Shown here in pieces: positions 17,895-26,068 of a DNA stretch of 64,000 nt (position 1 is its first letter; every line of letters begins with the position of its first letter). The DNA is taken from NCBI GenBank assembly GCA_018816765.1, contig JAHIUX010000075.1:1-64000 (forward strand). Direction: 5' to 3'. The notes below the pieces were generated by a model that worked only from the letters and a program-made list of their open reading frames with translations, searched no databases and was not told the DNA's origin. The DNA comes from Bacteroidota bacterium. GTDB lineage: Bacteria; Bacteroidota; Bacteroidia; Bacteroidales; F082. A program made the position numbers and the translations under genes.

Positions 17895-19163
17895 ATGAAA
17901 CGTAATAAAATCTTCCTGATCCTCCTGCTTTTGGCTATTGCACTGAACACACGGGCAGCTTTTCTGCTGATTCCGATGGACCAAACCCAAACCAATCACC
18001 TCAAGGCATACGGGTTTGCCTTCTGGGTATTGCAGCATGAAATAGAGATCAGCTGGCTGTTGAATTACAGGGGAGGGAGCTACCTTATGCCATATGCCGA
18101 TTCGTTCGAGAAGGAATGCAGGATCAGGAATGTAAGCTACCAGGTGATTGCTGATGTGCAGGCAAAAGCGATCATGAATGAAATTGCTGATCCCGGAGTG
18201 AATATGGATGAAATGAAGCTGCACAAGGTGCCAAGAATTGCTGTGTATGCTCCCAAAAACAACCTACCATGGGATGATGCAGTTACCCTTGTATTGACCT
18301 ATGCCGAAATTCCTTACGATGTGGTTTATGACGATGAAATCCTTAATGGGGCCTTGCCAATGTATGACTGGCTCCACCTGCACCATGAAGATTTTACGGG
18401 TCAGTATGGAAAATTCTGGGCGCGCTATCGCCATTTTCCATGGTATCAGGAAGACGTCAGGCTTCAGGAAGAAACTGCTGCAAAGTATGGTTTCGCCAAG
18501 GTTTCGCAGCTAAAACTGGAAGTGGCTAAAAAAATCAGGGAATTCGTCGCAGGTGGCGGGTATTTGTTTGCGATGTGCTCGGCAACAGATAGTTATGATG
18601 TAGCACTCGCAGCCGACGGGCTCGATATCTGTGACGTGATGTTTGATGGTGATCCCATTGCCGGCGGTGATTCGCAACGCCTGAACTACAATAATTGTTT
18701 TGCCTTTACCAATTTCAAGGTATCAGAAAATGCTCAGGAATATGAGATTTCCGATATCGATGTAACCAATTACCGTTCACGCTCAGTGAACCAAACAAAT
18801 GATTTTTTTACCCTGTTCGAATTTTCAGCCAAATGGGACCCCATACCAAGCATGCTCACCCAAAACCACGAGCAACTCATCAAGGGGTTTATGGGACAAA
18901 CAACGGCTTTTAACGAAGACCTGGTCAAAAAACAGACCGTGGTCCTGGGAGATAATAAGTCGATTAATGAGGCCAGGTATATCCATGGAACCTTCGGAAA
19001 TGGCTTCTGGACGTTTTACGGAGGTCACGATCCTGAAGACTACCAGCACCTTGTAGGGGACCCGCCAACAGAACTCGATATGTATCCCAACTCACCCGGA
19101 TATCGCCTGATTCTGAACAACATCCTTTTTCCGGCTGCACGCAAGAAAAAACAAAAAACCTGA
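17895..19163 (+). CDS. Secreted amidotransferase-like protein, Bacteroidota family
   Basis: A 422-residue exported protein. The signal peptide is MKRNKIFLILLLLAIALNTRA. The fold looks like a class I glutamine-amidotransferase/ThuA-type domain: a beta strand PRIAVYAP (113-120), then AGGGYLFAMCSATDS (219-233) with a Cys at 228 in a nucleophile-elbow-like position, and a late GNGFWTFYGGHDPEDY that supplies a His. Relatives are often labelled asparagine synthetase B, but I see neither an N-terminal Cys amidase nor the SGGxDS ATP site, so that name is not supported. Function unknown. It meets the next gene tail to tail with no spacer. Confidence 0.65.
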   Translation: MKRNKIFLILLLLAIALNTRAAFLLIPMDQTQTNHLKAYGFAFWVLQHEIEISWLLNYRGGSYLMPYADSFEKECRIRNVSYQVIADVQAKAIMNEIADPGVNMDEMKLHKVPRIAVYAPKNNLPWDDAVTLVLTYAEIPYDVVYDDEILNGALPMYDWLHLHHEDFTGQYGKFWARYRHFPWYQEDVRLQEETAAKYGFAKVSQLKLEVAKKIREFVAGGGYLFAMCSATDSYDVALAADGLDICDVMFDGDPIAGGDSQRLNYNNCFAFTNFKVSENAQEYEISDIDVTNYRSRSVNQTNDFFTLFEFSAKWDPIPSMLTQNHEQLIKGFMGQTTAFNEDLVKKQTVVLGDNKSINEARYIHGTFGNGFWTFYGGHDPEDYQHLVGDPPTELDMYPNSPGYRLILNNILFPAARKKKQKT

Positions 19164-20030
19164 TCAGGGAATTACAGGTATGTCGATATAAAAATCCATG
19201 TCATTAGTAAATGGCATCTCATCGAACTCCATATAAATCTGGTTAGTACATTCTGATGGTGCGTTGAAAAAGTACATTCCGGTATCAGGTACCAGGTTGT
19301 TGAAGCGGACATCAACCTTACCAGCCTGAAAATAAGGACAATCAGTCTTGAACACGAGGTCTTGGGCTACGCTTGCTTTAATATCAAAAAAATAGGCCGT
19401 CATCGCTTCTGAAGTCCCTTTCACATAAAATAAATCGCCGGGTTTATAAAATGGGCCTGATCCGCTGCCCTGCCATGTGATGTCGAATGCAGCCTGTGCG
19501 GTTAAATGTTTTGTTGCGTCAAGCGAAAGCAAAACAAGGTCGCTGATCTCACAATGATAGGTGCCGCTTCCAGCCAGCGAACTCGTTTTAGTGATGACAA
19601 AGGAACCACAACTGAAGGCCTGATCGTCAAAATAAAACTGATCGAATGTACAGGTGGCTTTTGATGACAAGGTATTCAACAGTCCATCGACCTGAATGCT
19701 CATAGTGCCTTTGCGGTAGCGCAGGTAGGTGTCAGGAACGCCCCAATCACCATATTTAACTTCAATAAATGCGCCATCTGCATCCTCTGTAAGGTATACA
19801 TTTCCCTCATCAATGGGGCCGAAATGATCGGTTAACAGGCTTGAGTCATTAATGGCCTTAACGTAAGTTCCGGCGAGTTGTACAATGGTATGCTGAGCCA
19901 ATACCATTTCATCAACAGCTGAAATATTAAACCGGTAACTTTTCTCACCGTTCGACTTTTTGCAGGAACTAAACATGGCCGAAAAGGCCAAAACCAGGAC
20001 CAGGACCAGATGTATTTTATTTACCTTCAT
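19164..20030 (-). CDS. Putative lipoprotein, function unknown
   Basis: A 288-residue predicted lipoprotein. MKVNKIHLVLVLVLAFSAMFSSCKK is a lipoprotein signal with Cys at 23, which selects this ATG. The mature part is beta-rich, with no motif I recognise (SYRFNISAVDEMVLAQ, later VDVRFNNLVPDTGMYFFNAPSE). Its start overlaps the folA stop by 14 nt, making it the last gene of the bfn-nupC-thyA-folA unit; its link to nucleotide metabolism is only by position. Its stop abuts the stop of the convergent gene. Confidence 0.65.
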   Translation of the reverse strand: MKVNKIHLVLVLVLAFSAMFSSCKKSNGEKSYRFNISAVDEMVLAQHTIVQLAGTYVKAINDSSLLTDHFGPIDEGNVYLTEDADGAFIEVKYGDWGVPDTYLRYRKGTMSIQVDGLLNTLSSKATCTFDQFYFDDQAFSCGSFVITKTSSLAGSGTYHCEISDLVLLSLDATKHLTAQAAFDITWQGSGSGPFYKPGDLFYVKGTSEAMTAYFFDIKASVAQDLVFKTDCPYFQAGKVDVRFNNLVPDTGMYFFNAPSECTNQIYMEFDEMPFTNDMDFYIDIPVIP

Positions 20031-20541
20031 GAATGCTGTTTCTTTTTGAATAGGTTTCAAACCTGTAAGAGAAATCATTTTGCGGATCATTTTCGATTCG
20101 CTCTTTTTCGATCAGTTGATACTGACCAAAAGGAATATCCGGAAAAAATGTGTCTGCTTCAAAGTCCTTTTCAACGATGGTCAGGTAGAGTTTATCAGCA
20201 AGGGGCAGGAACTGCTGGTAGACTGATCCACCGCCAATGACAAACACCTCATTCTCATTGCTTACCATCTGAATTGCTTCAGGGATGGAAAACGCCACTT
20301 CACAGCCCGGAAAACTGTCGGACTGCTGGTCAGTAAGGATGATGTTTCTGCGTTTTGGCAGGGGTCCGCCGGGCAGTGAGGCAAGTGTGCGCTTACCCAT
20401 GATTACGGTGTGGCCGGCAGTGATTTTCTTAAAGCGTTTCAGATCGGCTGAGATGTGCCAGAGCAACTGGTTGTCCTTTCCAATGGCATTGTTGCTTGCG
20501 ATGGCAACGATGATCGATAGGATGGGGCGTTTTTCTGTCAT
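20017..20541 (-). CDS. folA: Dihydrofolate reductase
   Basis: A 174-residue enzyme that reduces dihydrofolate to tetrahydrofolate with NADPH in the cytosol. Hallmarks: IVAIASNNAIGKDNQLLWHISADLKRF at the N-terminus with the Trp-His and the acidic Asp of the folate site (LLWHISAD), the NADPH-binding VIMGKRTLASL, and VFVIGGGSVYQQFLPLADKLYLT. It lies 14 nt downstream of thyA, the enzyme that produces dihydrofolate, so the pair closes the dTMP-folate cycle. Confidence 0.95.
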   Translation of the reverse strand: MTEKRPILSIIVAIASNNAIGKDNQLLWHISADLKRFKKITAGHTVIMGKRTLASLPGGPLPKRRNIILTDQQSDSFPGCEVAFSIPEAIQMVSNENEVFVIGGGSVYQQFLPLADKLYLTIVEKDFEADTFFPDIPFGQYQLIEKERIENDPQNDFSYRFETYSKRNSIHEGK

Positions 20542-20555
20542 TTGTAGTGGGTGTT

Positions 20556-21380
20556 TTAGATGGCAATATCGCCTTTGATATGCGGATGGTATTCATAGCC
20601 GGTCAGGGTAAAATCCTCATATTGAAAATCGAAGATGTTGCTGACCTTTGGATTAAGGATCATTTTTGGTAGTTTTTTTGGCTCACGGCTCATTTGGAGC
20701 TTCACCTGATCGAGGTGATTCATGTAAATGTGTGCATCACCCAAGGTGAGAATGAAGTCGCCCGGTTCGAGGCCGGTCACCTGGGCAATCATCATGGTCA
20801 ACAATGAATAAGAGGCAATGTTAAACGGTACGCCAAGAAAAATATCGGCACTGCGCTGGTACATCTGGCATGATAGCCGGCCATTGGCAACATAGAATTG
20901 GAACCACGCATGACAGGGAGGAAGCGCAGCTTTTCCGCAGGCAACATTCTCTGCAAAAGATTTTCGTGTATCGGGAAGTACCGATGGATTCCATGCAGCC
21001 ACAATCAACCTCCGGCTGTCGGGGTTTGTGCGGATGGTTTCGATCACCTCGCTGATCTGATCGATGCCTTCGTTGTTCCAGTTCCGCCATTGGGCACCAT
21101 ACACAGGCCCCAGATCCCCCTTGGCATCTGCCCATTCGTTCCAGATACTTACCTTGTTTGCTGTAAGGTAACCGATATTTGTTTCGCCTTGCAGAAACCA
21201 CAGCAATTCATAGATAATTGACCTGAGGTGTAGTTTCTTGGTAGTAACCACCGGAAATCCCTCGCTGAGGTCAAAGCGCATCTGGTGTCCAAACAGGCTT
21301 TTTGTACCCGTTCCTGTTCGGTCATTTTTTTCAATTCCATCATTCAAGACCTTGTTGATCAGGTCGATATATTGTTTCAT
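20556..21380 (-). CDS. thyA: Thymidylate synthase
   Basis: A 274-residue classic thymidylate synthase that converts dUMP and methylene-THF to dTMP and DHF. It shows the catalytic Cys in [12 protein letters not shown], the dUMP phosphate-binding arginines ([13 protein letters not shown] near residue 19; [18 protein letters not shown]) and a C-terminus ending IAI, close to the usual ...APVAI. The length is typical (E. coli 264). It is preceded by nupC and followed by folA on the same strand. Confidence 0.96.
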   Translation of the reverse strand: MKQYIDLINKVLNDGIEKNDRTGTGTKSLFGHQMRFDLSEGFPVVTTKKLHLRSIIYELLWFLQGETNIGYLTANKVSIWNEWADAKGDLGPVYGAQWRNWNNEGIDQISEVIETIRTNPDSRRLIVAAWNPSVLPDTRKSFAENVACGKAALPPCHAWFQFYVANGRLSCQMYQRSADIFLGVPFNIASYSLLTMMIAQVTGLEPGDFILTLGDAHIYMNHLDQVKLQMSREPKKLPKMILNPKVSNIFDFQYEDFTLTGYEYHPHIKGDIAI

Positions 21381-21413
21381 GTGTGAAGTTCAATTAATAC
21401 AAGTTACAACTGG

Positions 21414-22916
21414 CTAGCCAATCAGCATCCCAACAATTGTAGCCGACATCAGTGAAGCCAGGGTTCCGCCAAGCAATGCCTTGAGTCCGAATTTTGAAAG
21501 GAGCACACGTTGGTTGGGAGCAAGTGATCCAATGCCACCAATCTGAATGCCAATTGAAGCGAAATTGGCAAACCCGCACAACATATAGGTAGCCATAATG
21601 ATTGACTTCGAATCTGTCAAAATGCCGGATGATTTCATGTCGGACAGACTCACATATCCGATAAATTCAGTCATGATAATTTTCTCACCCAGAAGCCTCC
21701 CGAGCAGGGTAATATCGTGTGTACTTACACCAATGAGCCACATCACAGGCGAAAAGAGGTAGCCAAGCATGAACTGCAACGACAATTGTGAATACATGCC
21801 ATCAGTGGCGTTACTGATCATTTGGTTGAGGCCAAACCAACTGCCAAGGCTTACTGTGATATAGTTGATCATGGCCAGGAAAGCGATAAACACAAGCAGC
21901 ATCGCGGCAACATTGGCAGCCAGTTTCAATCCTTCTGTAGTTCCGTTCGAGATGGCGTCGAGTGCATTGCTCCCGATTTGCTCCTTTGTAATTTCCACCG
22001 TTTTATCGATGGCTTCGGTCTGAGGATACAGCATTTTCGAAATCACAACGGCTCCCGGCGCTGCCATTACCGAAGCCGTCAGCAGGTGTTTGGCAAACAG
22101 CAGGCGCTGTATCGGGTCGTTTCCTCCAAGAAAGCTGATGTATACGGCGAGTACACCGCCAGCCAGGGTAGCCATGCCTCCCATCATCACCAACAGGATT
22201 TCCGATTTATTCATTTTCGACAGGTAGGCTTTGATCATCAGTGGCGCTTCCGTTTGCCCCAGAAAAATGTTTCCGGCAACCGACAAGCTTTCGGCACCTG
22301 ACAGGTTCATGAGCTTTGTCATCACCCAGGCCATGCCTTTCACGACCTTTTGAATGATGCCCAGATAGAACAACAGGCTCGTCAATGCAGAGAAGAAAAT
22401 GATGGTGGGTAATATCTGCACCACAAAATTCTGCAGCGCAACACCAATATCATTGGTAACGAATGACTTAAACAAGAATTCAGTTCCTGCTTTTGTAAAA
22501 TCAAGCACAAGCACAAACAGCTTTCCAACAATTTCGAAGAAGTATTGGATGGCGGGCACATAGAGCACGCCAATGGCTAGCAGCAATTGCAGGGCAATAC
22601 CTATGCCAACGGTTTTCCATGAAATGCCTTTTCGGTTGGCGCTGAACAGGAAGGCGATGGCTATAAGACCGATCATCCCGAGCAATCCCCTGAGGATAGT
22701 CACCAGCTGAAATCCTGACCGGCGCTCCATGACAAGCAAATTACCCTTATTAACCGCAGTGCTAGCCGCTTCACTTGCCTGTTTAACCAGGGTGTCGGAA
22801 GCCGCTCCGATGGAGGTAAGGCTATCGGCTCCGGTAGATTGTTGCCCAAAGATGAAAGCTGAAACCATCACCAGAAAAGCCATCATAAGCAAGGGCAAAA
22901 CGAACTTATTTTTCAT
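21414..22916 (-). CDS. nupC: NupC-type concentrative nucleoside transporter with N-terminal extension
   Basis: A 500-residue inner-membrane transporter of the CNT family that imports nucleosides with H+ or Na+. The core from about residue 75 has the family features: GQTEAPLMIKAYLSKMNKSE, GGMATLAGGVLAVYISFLGG, and the late YMLCGFANFASIGIQIGGIGSLAPNQR. Residues 1-75 add a signal-like helix (LPLLMMAFLVMVSAFIFG) and a polar linker, absent from E. coli NupC. The gene lies 33 nt upstream of thyA, pairing nucleoside salvage with thymidylate synthesis. Confidence 0.92.
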   Translation of the reverse strand: MKNKFVLPLLMMAFLVMVSAFIFGQQSTGADSLTSIGAASDTLVKQASEAASTAVNKGNLLVMERRSGFQLVTILRGLLGMIGLIAIAFLFSANRKGISWKTVGIGIALQLLLAIGVLYVPAIQYFFEIVGKLFVLVLDFTKAGTEFLFKSFVTNDIGVALQNFVVQILPTIIFFSALTSLLFYLGIIQKVVKGMAWVMTKLMNLSGAESLSVAGNIFLGQTEAPLMIKAYLSKMNKSEILLVMMGGMATLAGGVLAVYISFLGGNDPIQRLLFAKHLLTASVMAAPGAVVISKMLYPQTEAIDKTVEITKEQIGSNALDAISNGTTEGLKLAANVAAMLLVFIAFLAMINYITVSLGSWFGLNQMISNATDGMYSQLSLQFMLGYLFSPVMWLIGVSTHDITLLGRLLGEKIIMTEFIGYVSLSDMKSSGILTDSKSIIMATYMLCGFANFASIGIQIGGIGSLAPNQRVLLSKFGLKALLGGTLASLMSATIVGMLIG

Positions 22917-22944
22917 GCAGGAGGAGTTGAGAGGAAATTAAATA

Positions 22945-23529
22945 TTAATAGTTTTTCTTTCTTCGGTTAAGTTCATCCCTGATGCGGGAGGCCTTTTCGT
23001 AATCTTCACTTTCGATGGCTTTCTCAAGCTGATCTTCGAGTTCATTGATCAGGTATTCAGAAAATTCATTTTCATCAGCGTCAGTGGTTTCAAGTGCCCC
23101 AGGCATGGCTATATCTTCTTTTTGCATGGCAATGCCTGCTTGCTGCAAAATGCTTTCGTAGGTGTAAACCGGACATTTAAACCGGATAGCCAGGGCAATG
23201 GCATCGGAAGTGCGGGCGTCAATTTCACTGAGCTCACCATTGTGCTCGCATACAAGTAAGGCATGGAATATACCTTCCTTAAACTTGTGAATAATGACTT
23301 CGCGCAGCTCAATACCAAAATGCAAGGCGAAATTTTTGAACAAATCGTGGGTCAGGGGTCTGGGCGGTTGGGTGCGTTCAAGGCCAAATGCAATCGACTG
23401 AGCCTCAAATCCACCAATGATGATTGGCAGCCTTCGGCTGCCTCCGATCTCGGCCAACAACAGTGCATATGCCCCACTTTGCGACTGACTATAAGTCATT
23501 TCAACAATCTCAAGTCCAATTTTCAGCAT
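22945..23529 (-). CDS. Bifunctional nuclease (DUF151) family protein with UVR motif
   Basis: A 194-residue protein. Residues 1-130 are the BFN/DUF151 domain (EIGGSRRLPIIIGGFEAQSIAF, ARTSDAIALAIRFKCPVYTYE), seen fused or alone in many bacteria and assigned nuclease activity in plants. The C-terminus (about 160-190; LEDQLEKAIESEDYEKASRIRDEL) is a UVR motif, the helical hairpin by which UvrB and UvrC interact. The role in bacteria is not settled. It is the first gene of the nupC-thyA-folA unit, 28 nt upstream of nupC. Confidence 0.88.
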   Translation of the reverse strand: MLKIGLEIVEMTYSQSQSGAYALLLAEIGGSRRLPIIIGGFEAQSIAFGLERTQPPRPLTHDLFKNFALHFGIELREVIIHKFKEGIFHALLVCEHNGELSEIDARTSDAIALAIRFKCPVYTYESILQQAGIAMQKEDIAMPGALETTDADENEFSEYLINELEDQLEKAIESEDYEKASRIRDELNRRKKNY

Positions 23530-23773
23530 AGCTTATTCCGATTCATTACAGCAGATAAAAGTACAGATAATAACATATATATGCCATTCTGCCACGAAAA
23601 TCTTGTAGACTATTTTTTAACAGCCCTTATGCGCTTCGGCCCGGATTAGCCAATGAAGTAATTGGTCAGCGCTGCGATATGCGGCACAGCCGTTGACAGG
23701 GATTTATCACAATTTCCTTAGCCTTATGCCCAACGAAATCTAAATCGCCATTTAGAAATCCAGTTGATGTTGT

Positions 23774-25633
23774 TTAAGGTGTTTTGTCTTCGGGCTTGAT
23801 GTTTCTGACACGAAATGCCGGTGCGTCGTAGTCAGCAGAAAGGTAGTTCGCCGGAATGGTTGTCATGTTGCCATCGCGGAAGGCACCATAATGCGGCGAC
23901 ATAATCTCAATACCTCTCTTGTTACAGGCATCCTGGATGTTCTTGTGTAGTTCAGAATATATGCCCGCCTGTTTCGATGCTTCCCTGGTGTAAGCATTGA
24001 TCTGGTATGAGACATAAAAGTCGTCGAGGCTTGTTTGCAGGACGAAAGGAGCCGGATCAGCCAGCACATATGGCGTGTTAGCGGCAGCCTCGATCAGCGC
24101 CTCGTGCATGTCTTTCCATGGCACATCGTAACCAATGGTCACGGTTGAATGAATAATCAGGCCTTCGGCTTTGGTGTACGTTGAGTAATTGATGGTATTG
24201 CCTGATAGTACGGCCGAATTGGGAATGGTGATTTCTTCATTTTTGGGTGTGCGCAGGCGTGTAACCAGGGTGTTTTTTTCAATGACATCACCGGTCATAT
24301 CACCGATTTTTATCCTGTCACCAATTTTGAACGGACGCATATACGTGATTACCAGCCCTGCCACCATATTGGCAATGGCCGATGAAGAACCCAGAGAAAA
24401 CAAAACTCCGACAAACACAGATACGCCTTTAAAAATGGTGGAATCAGACCCGGGCAGGTATGGAAAAATCAACACAAACATAAACGCGTACAACAGAAAT
24501 TTCACAATGTTGAAAGTAGGCATGGCCCAGTCAGCATGAAAACCGGAGATGGTTAATTTCTCTGATTCAATTTCAGAGAAAAAGTACTTCACAAAGCGAA
24601 TAAAATACTTCATCACAAAATAGATAACGAGTATGCTAAACAGGTTGGGCAGGTATTCCCACACTGCAACCAGCACACGCTTGAAGGGTAACCATACCAG
24701 GCTGAATAAGTCGGTGGCCCATCCCCTGGTAAACGGGAAAATGCTGAAAACAATAGGTAGAACCAGGTAAAGAAGCACAAGGACGGCAAACCACTTCACC
24801 AGTTTCAAAACAAAGCTGATGAGCGCCAATTCCTGGTCAGAAGTGATAAAAGTGTAGTCCTTATAGGATAAATCCTTAAGCCATATATCCTTTTTGCTGT
24901 TGATGAACAGTTCGCCTCTGCCCTGTAGCTTGTTAATGAGCCAGATAAGCAACAGAAATATCGCGATCACCAGGATGACTAATCCTGCCCGCATCAGAAT
25001 TTTGAAAATGTTATTGTCATCTCGCTGTCTGCTGATGGTTGATTTGATGATCGAAGCATACTCCTGTGCAAGCTGCATCTGTGAACTGTTGTGCCACAGC
25101 GCATCGAGCTCGGTGATGCTCATGACAATAATTTCACCGTAATAAATATCAACCATATTATCCGTTTCCTCAATCGTCAGTGAATCGATATTCATAAAAT
25201 CATCCTCATACAACAAAATGATCTTCCTGCTGATATTTTGAGCCCGTTCTTTTGGAATTGAGGAACCCAGTTTGGTATAAATAAAAAACAAGGTGTCGGT
25301 ATTCAACATGACCGGATAGCCTACAGCGGTTGATTTAAGGGCAGTGATTCGTTCAATCTTGGCCGCCATCAATAAGGAATCCCTGATTTCGATTTCCCTG
25401 AGTTCAGCAGCTAACTTTTCCTTGCTTTGGATTTCGATGTTCAGCTTTTCCTGCTCATTTAAGAGAATAACCTGTTGTATGAATTGCTGTTTCTTAATTG
25501 AATCCGCGAGCCTTGTCAATTCCCAATCGCTTGTCCTGCCTGAATTCTGAACCTCAACGGGATCCTCCTGAGAAAACAAGACCATGGGCAAAATCAAAAA
25601 CAATGCAATTAAACCGAAGATGATTTTTTTCAT
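23774..25633 (-). CDS. MscS-family mechanosensitive channel
   Basis: A 619-residue inner-membrane protein. The signal peptide (MKKIIFGLIALFLILPMVLFSQ) is followed by a periplasmic coiled-coil-rich domain to about residue 205, then helices at about 210-230, 270-295, 340-360 and 385-400. The MscS core begins in the pore helix (FVGVLFSLGSSSAIANMVAGLVITYMRPFKIGDRIKIGDM, about 408-448), with the conserved beta domain (VTRLRTPKNEEITIPNSAVLSGNTINYS) and a C-terminal alpha/beta part. It probably opens under membrane tension to release solutes. It stands alone. Confidence 0.9.
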   Translation of the reverse strand: MKKIIFGLIALFLILPMVLFSQEDPVEVQNSGRTSDWELTRLADSIKKQQFIQQVILLNEQEKLNIEIQSKEKLAAELREIEIRDSLLMAAKIERITALKSTAVGYPVMLNTDTLFFIYTKLGSSIPKERAQNISRKIILLYEDDFMNIDSLTIEETDNMVDIYYGEIIVMSITELDALWHNSSQMQLAQEYASIIKSTISRQRDDNNIFKILMRAGLVILVIAIFLLLIWLINKLQGRGELFINSKKDIWLKDLSYKDYTFITSDQELALISFVLKLVKWFAVLVLLYLVLPIVFSIFPFTRGWATDLFSLVWLPFKRVLVAVWEYLPNLFSILVIYFVMKYFIRFVKYFFSEIESEKLTISGFHADWAMPTFNIVKFLLYAFMFVLIFPYLPGSDSTIFKGVSVFVGVLFSLGSSSAIANMVAGLVITYMRPFKIGDRIKIGDMTGDVIEKNTLVTRLRTPKNEEITIPNSAVLSGNTINYSTYTKAEGLIIHSTVTIGYDVPWKDMHEALIEAAANTPYVLADPAPFVLQTSLDDFYVSYQINAYTREASKQAGIYSELHKNIQDACNKRGIEIMSPHYGAFRDGNMTTIPANYLSADYDAPAFRVRNIKPEDKTP

Positions 25634-26068
25634 AAAGCAGTTTTTATTCTTTGGGCATTTTTAGCGCGAATCGTGTACAGCATTGACCGTTGGATCATTT
25701 CAACTATGGGTTATTTTATGATTACCCTAGCAAATTTAACATTATAAGGCTTTCAATGCAAATTGAAGGCATGAATTCATTTTTCAAACAAACGCAACGA
25801 CCAAACTTAACCTGCACTTTTTGCTGCCGTATACGTTCATGACAGGGATATCAAGCAGTAATACATTATCAATTAGCAACAATGTACCTGCCTAAAGGTT
25901 CAGATAGAAAGACAACAAAACATATCCATCGCTCAGTTGTTAATAAGTTAACAAGATTGTTAAAGAAATACCGTATAATTAAGGAGCAATCGTTAATTTT
26001 GCATGTCTTTTTGCACGAGATTGAAATTCAGAGATTATTGATAGTATTTGAAATATTTAGCTAAAGCA
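25634..26068. other. Intergenic region between MscS gene and gcvP
   Basis: No convincing gene. A 60-codon open frame near 25882-26064 has no support and overlaps the promoter of gcvP. No glycine riboswitch was recognised. Confidence 0.55.
25994..26001 (+). promoter_or_regulatory. -7 element TAATTTTG of gcvP
   Basis: TAnnTTTG match 67 nt upstream of the gcvP ATG. Confidence 0.45.

Noticed and set aside
17895-19163. Asparagine synthetase B
   Set aside because: No N-terminal catalytic Cys and no SGGxDS ATP site; it has a signal peptide instead.
25882-26064. 60-codon open frame before gcvP
   Set aside because: Spans the gcvP promoter and leader, no recognisable features.
25634-26068. Glycine riboswitch before gcvP
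   Set aside because: No tandem aptamer-like helices or conserved core recognised in the leader.
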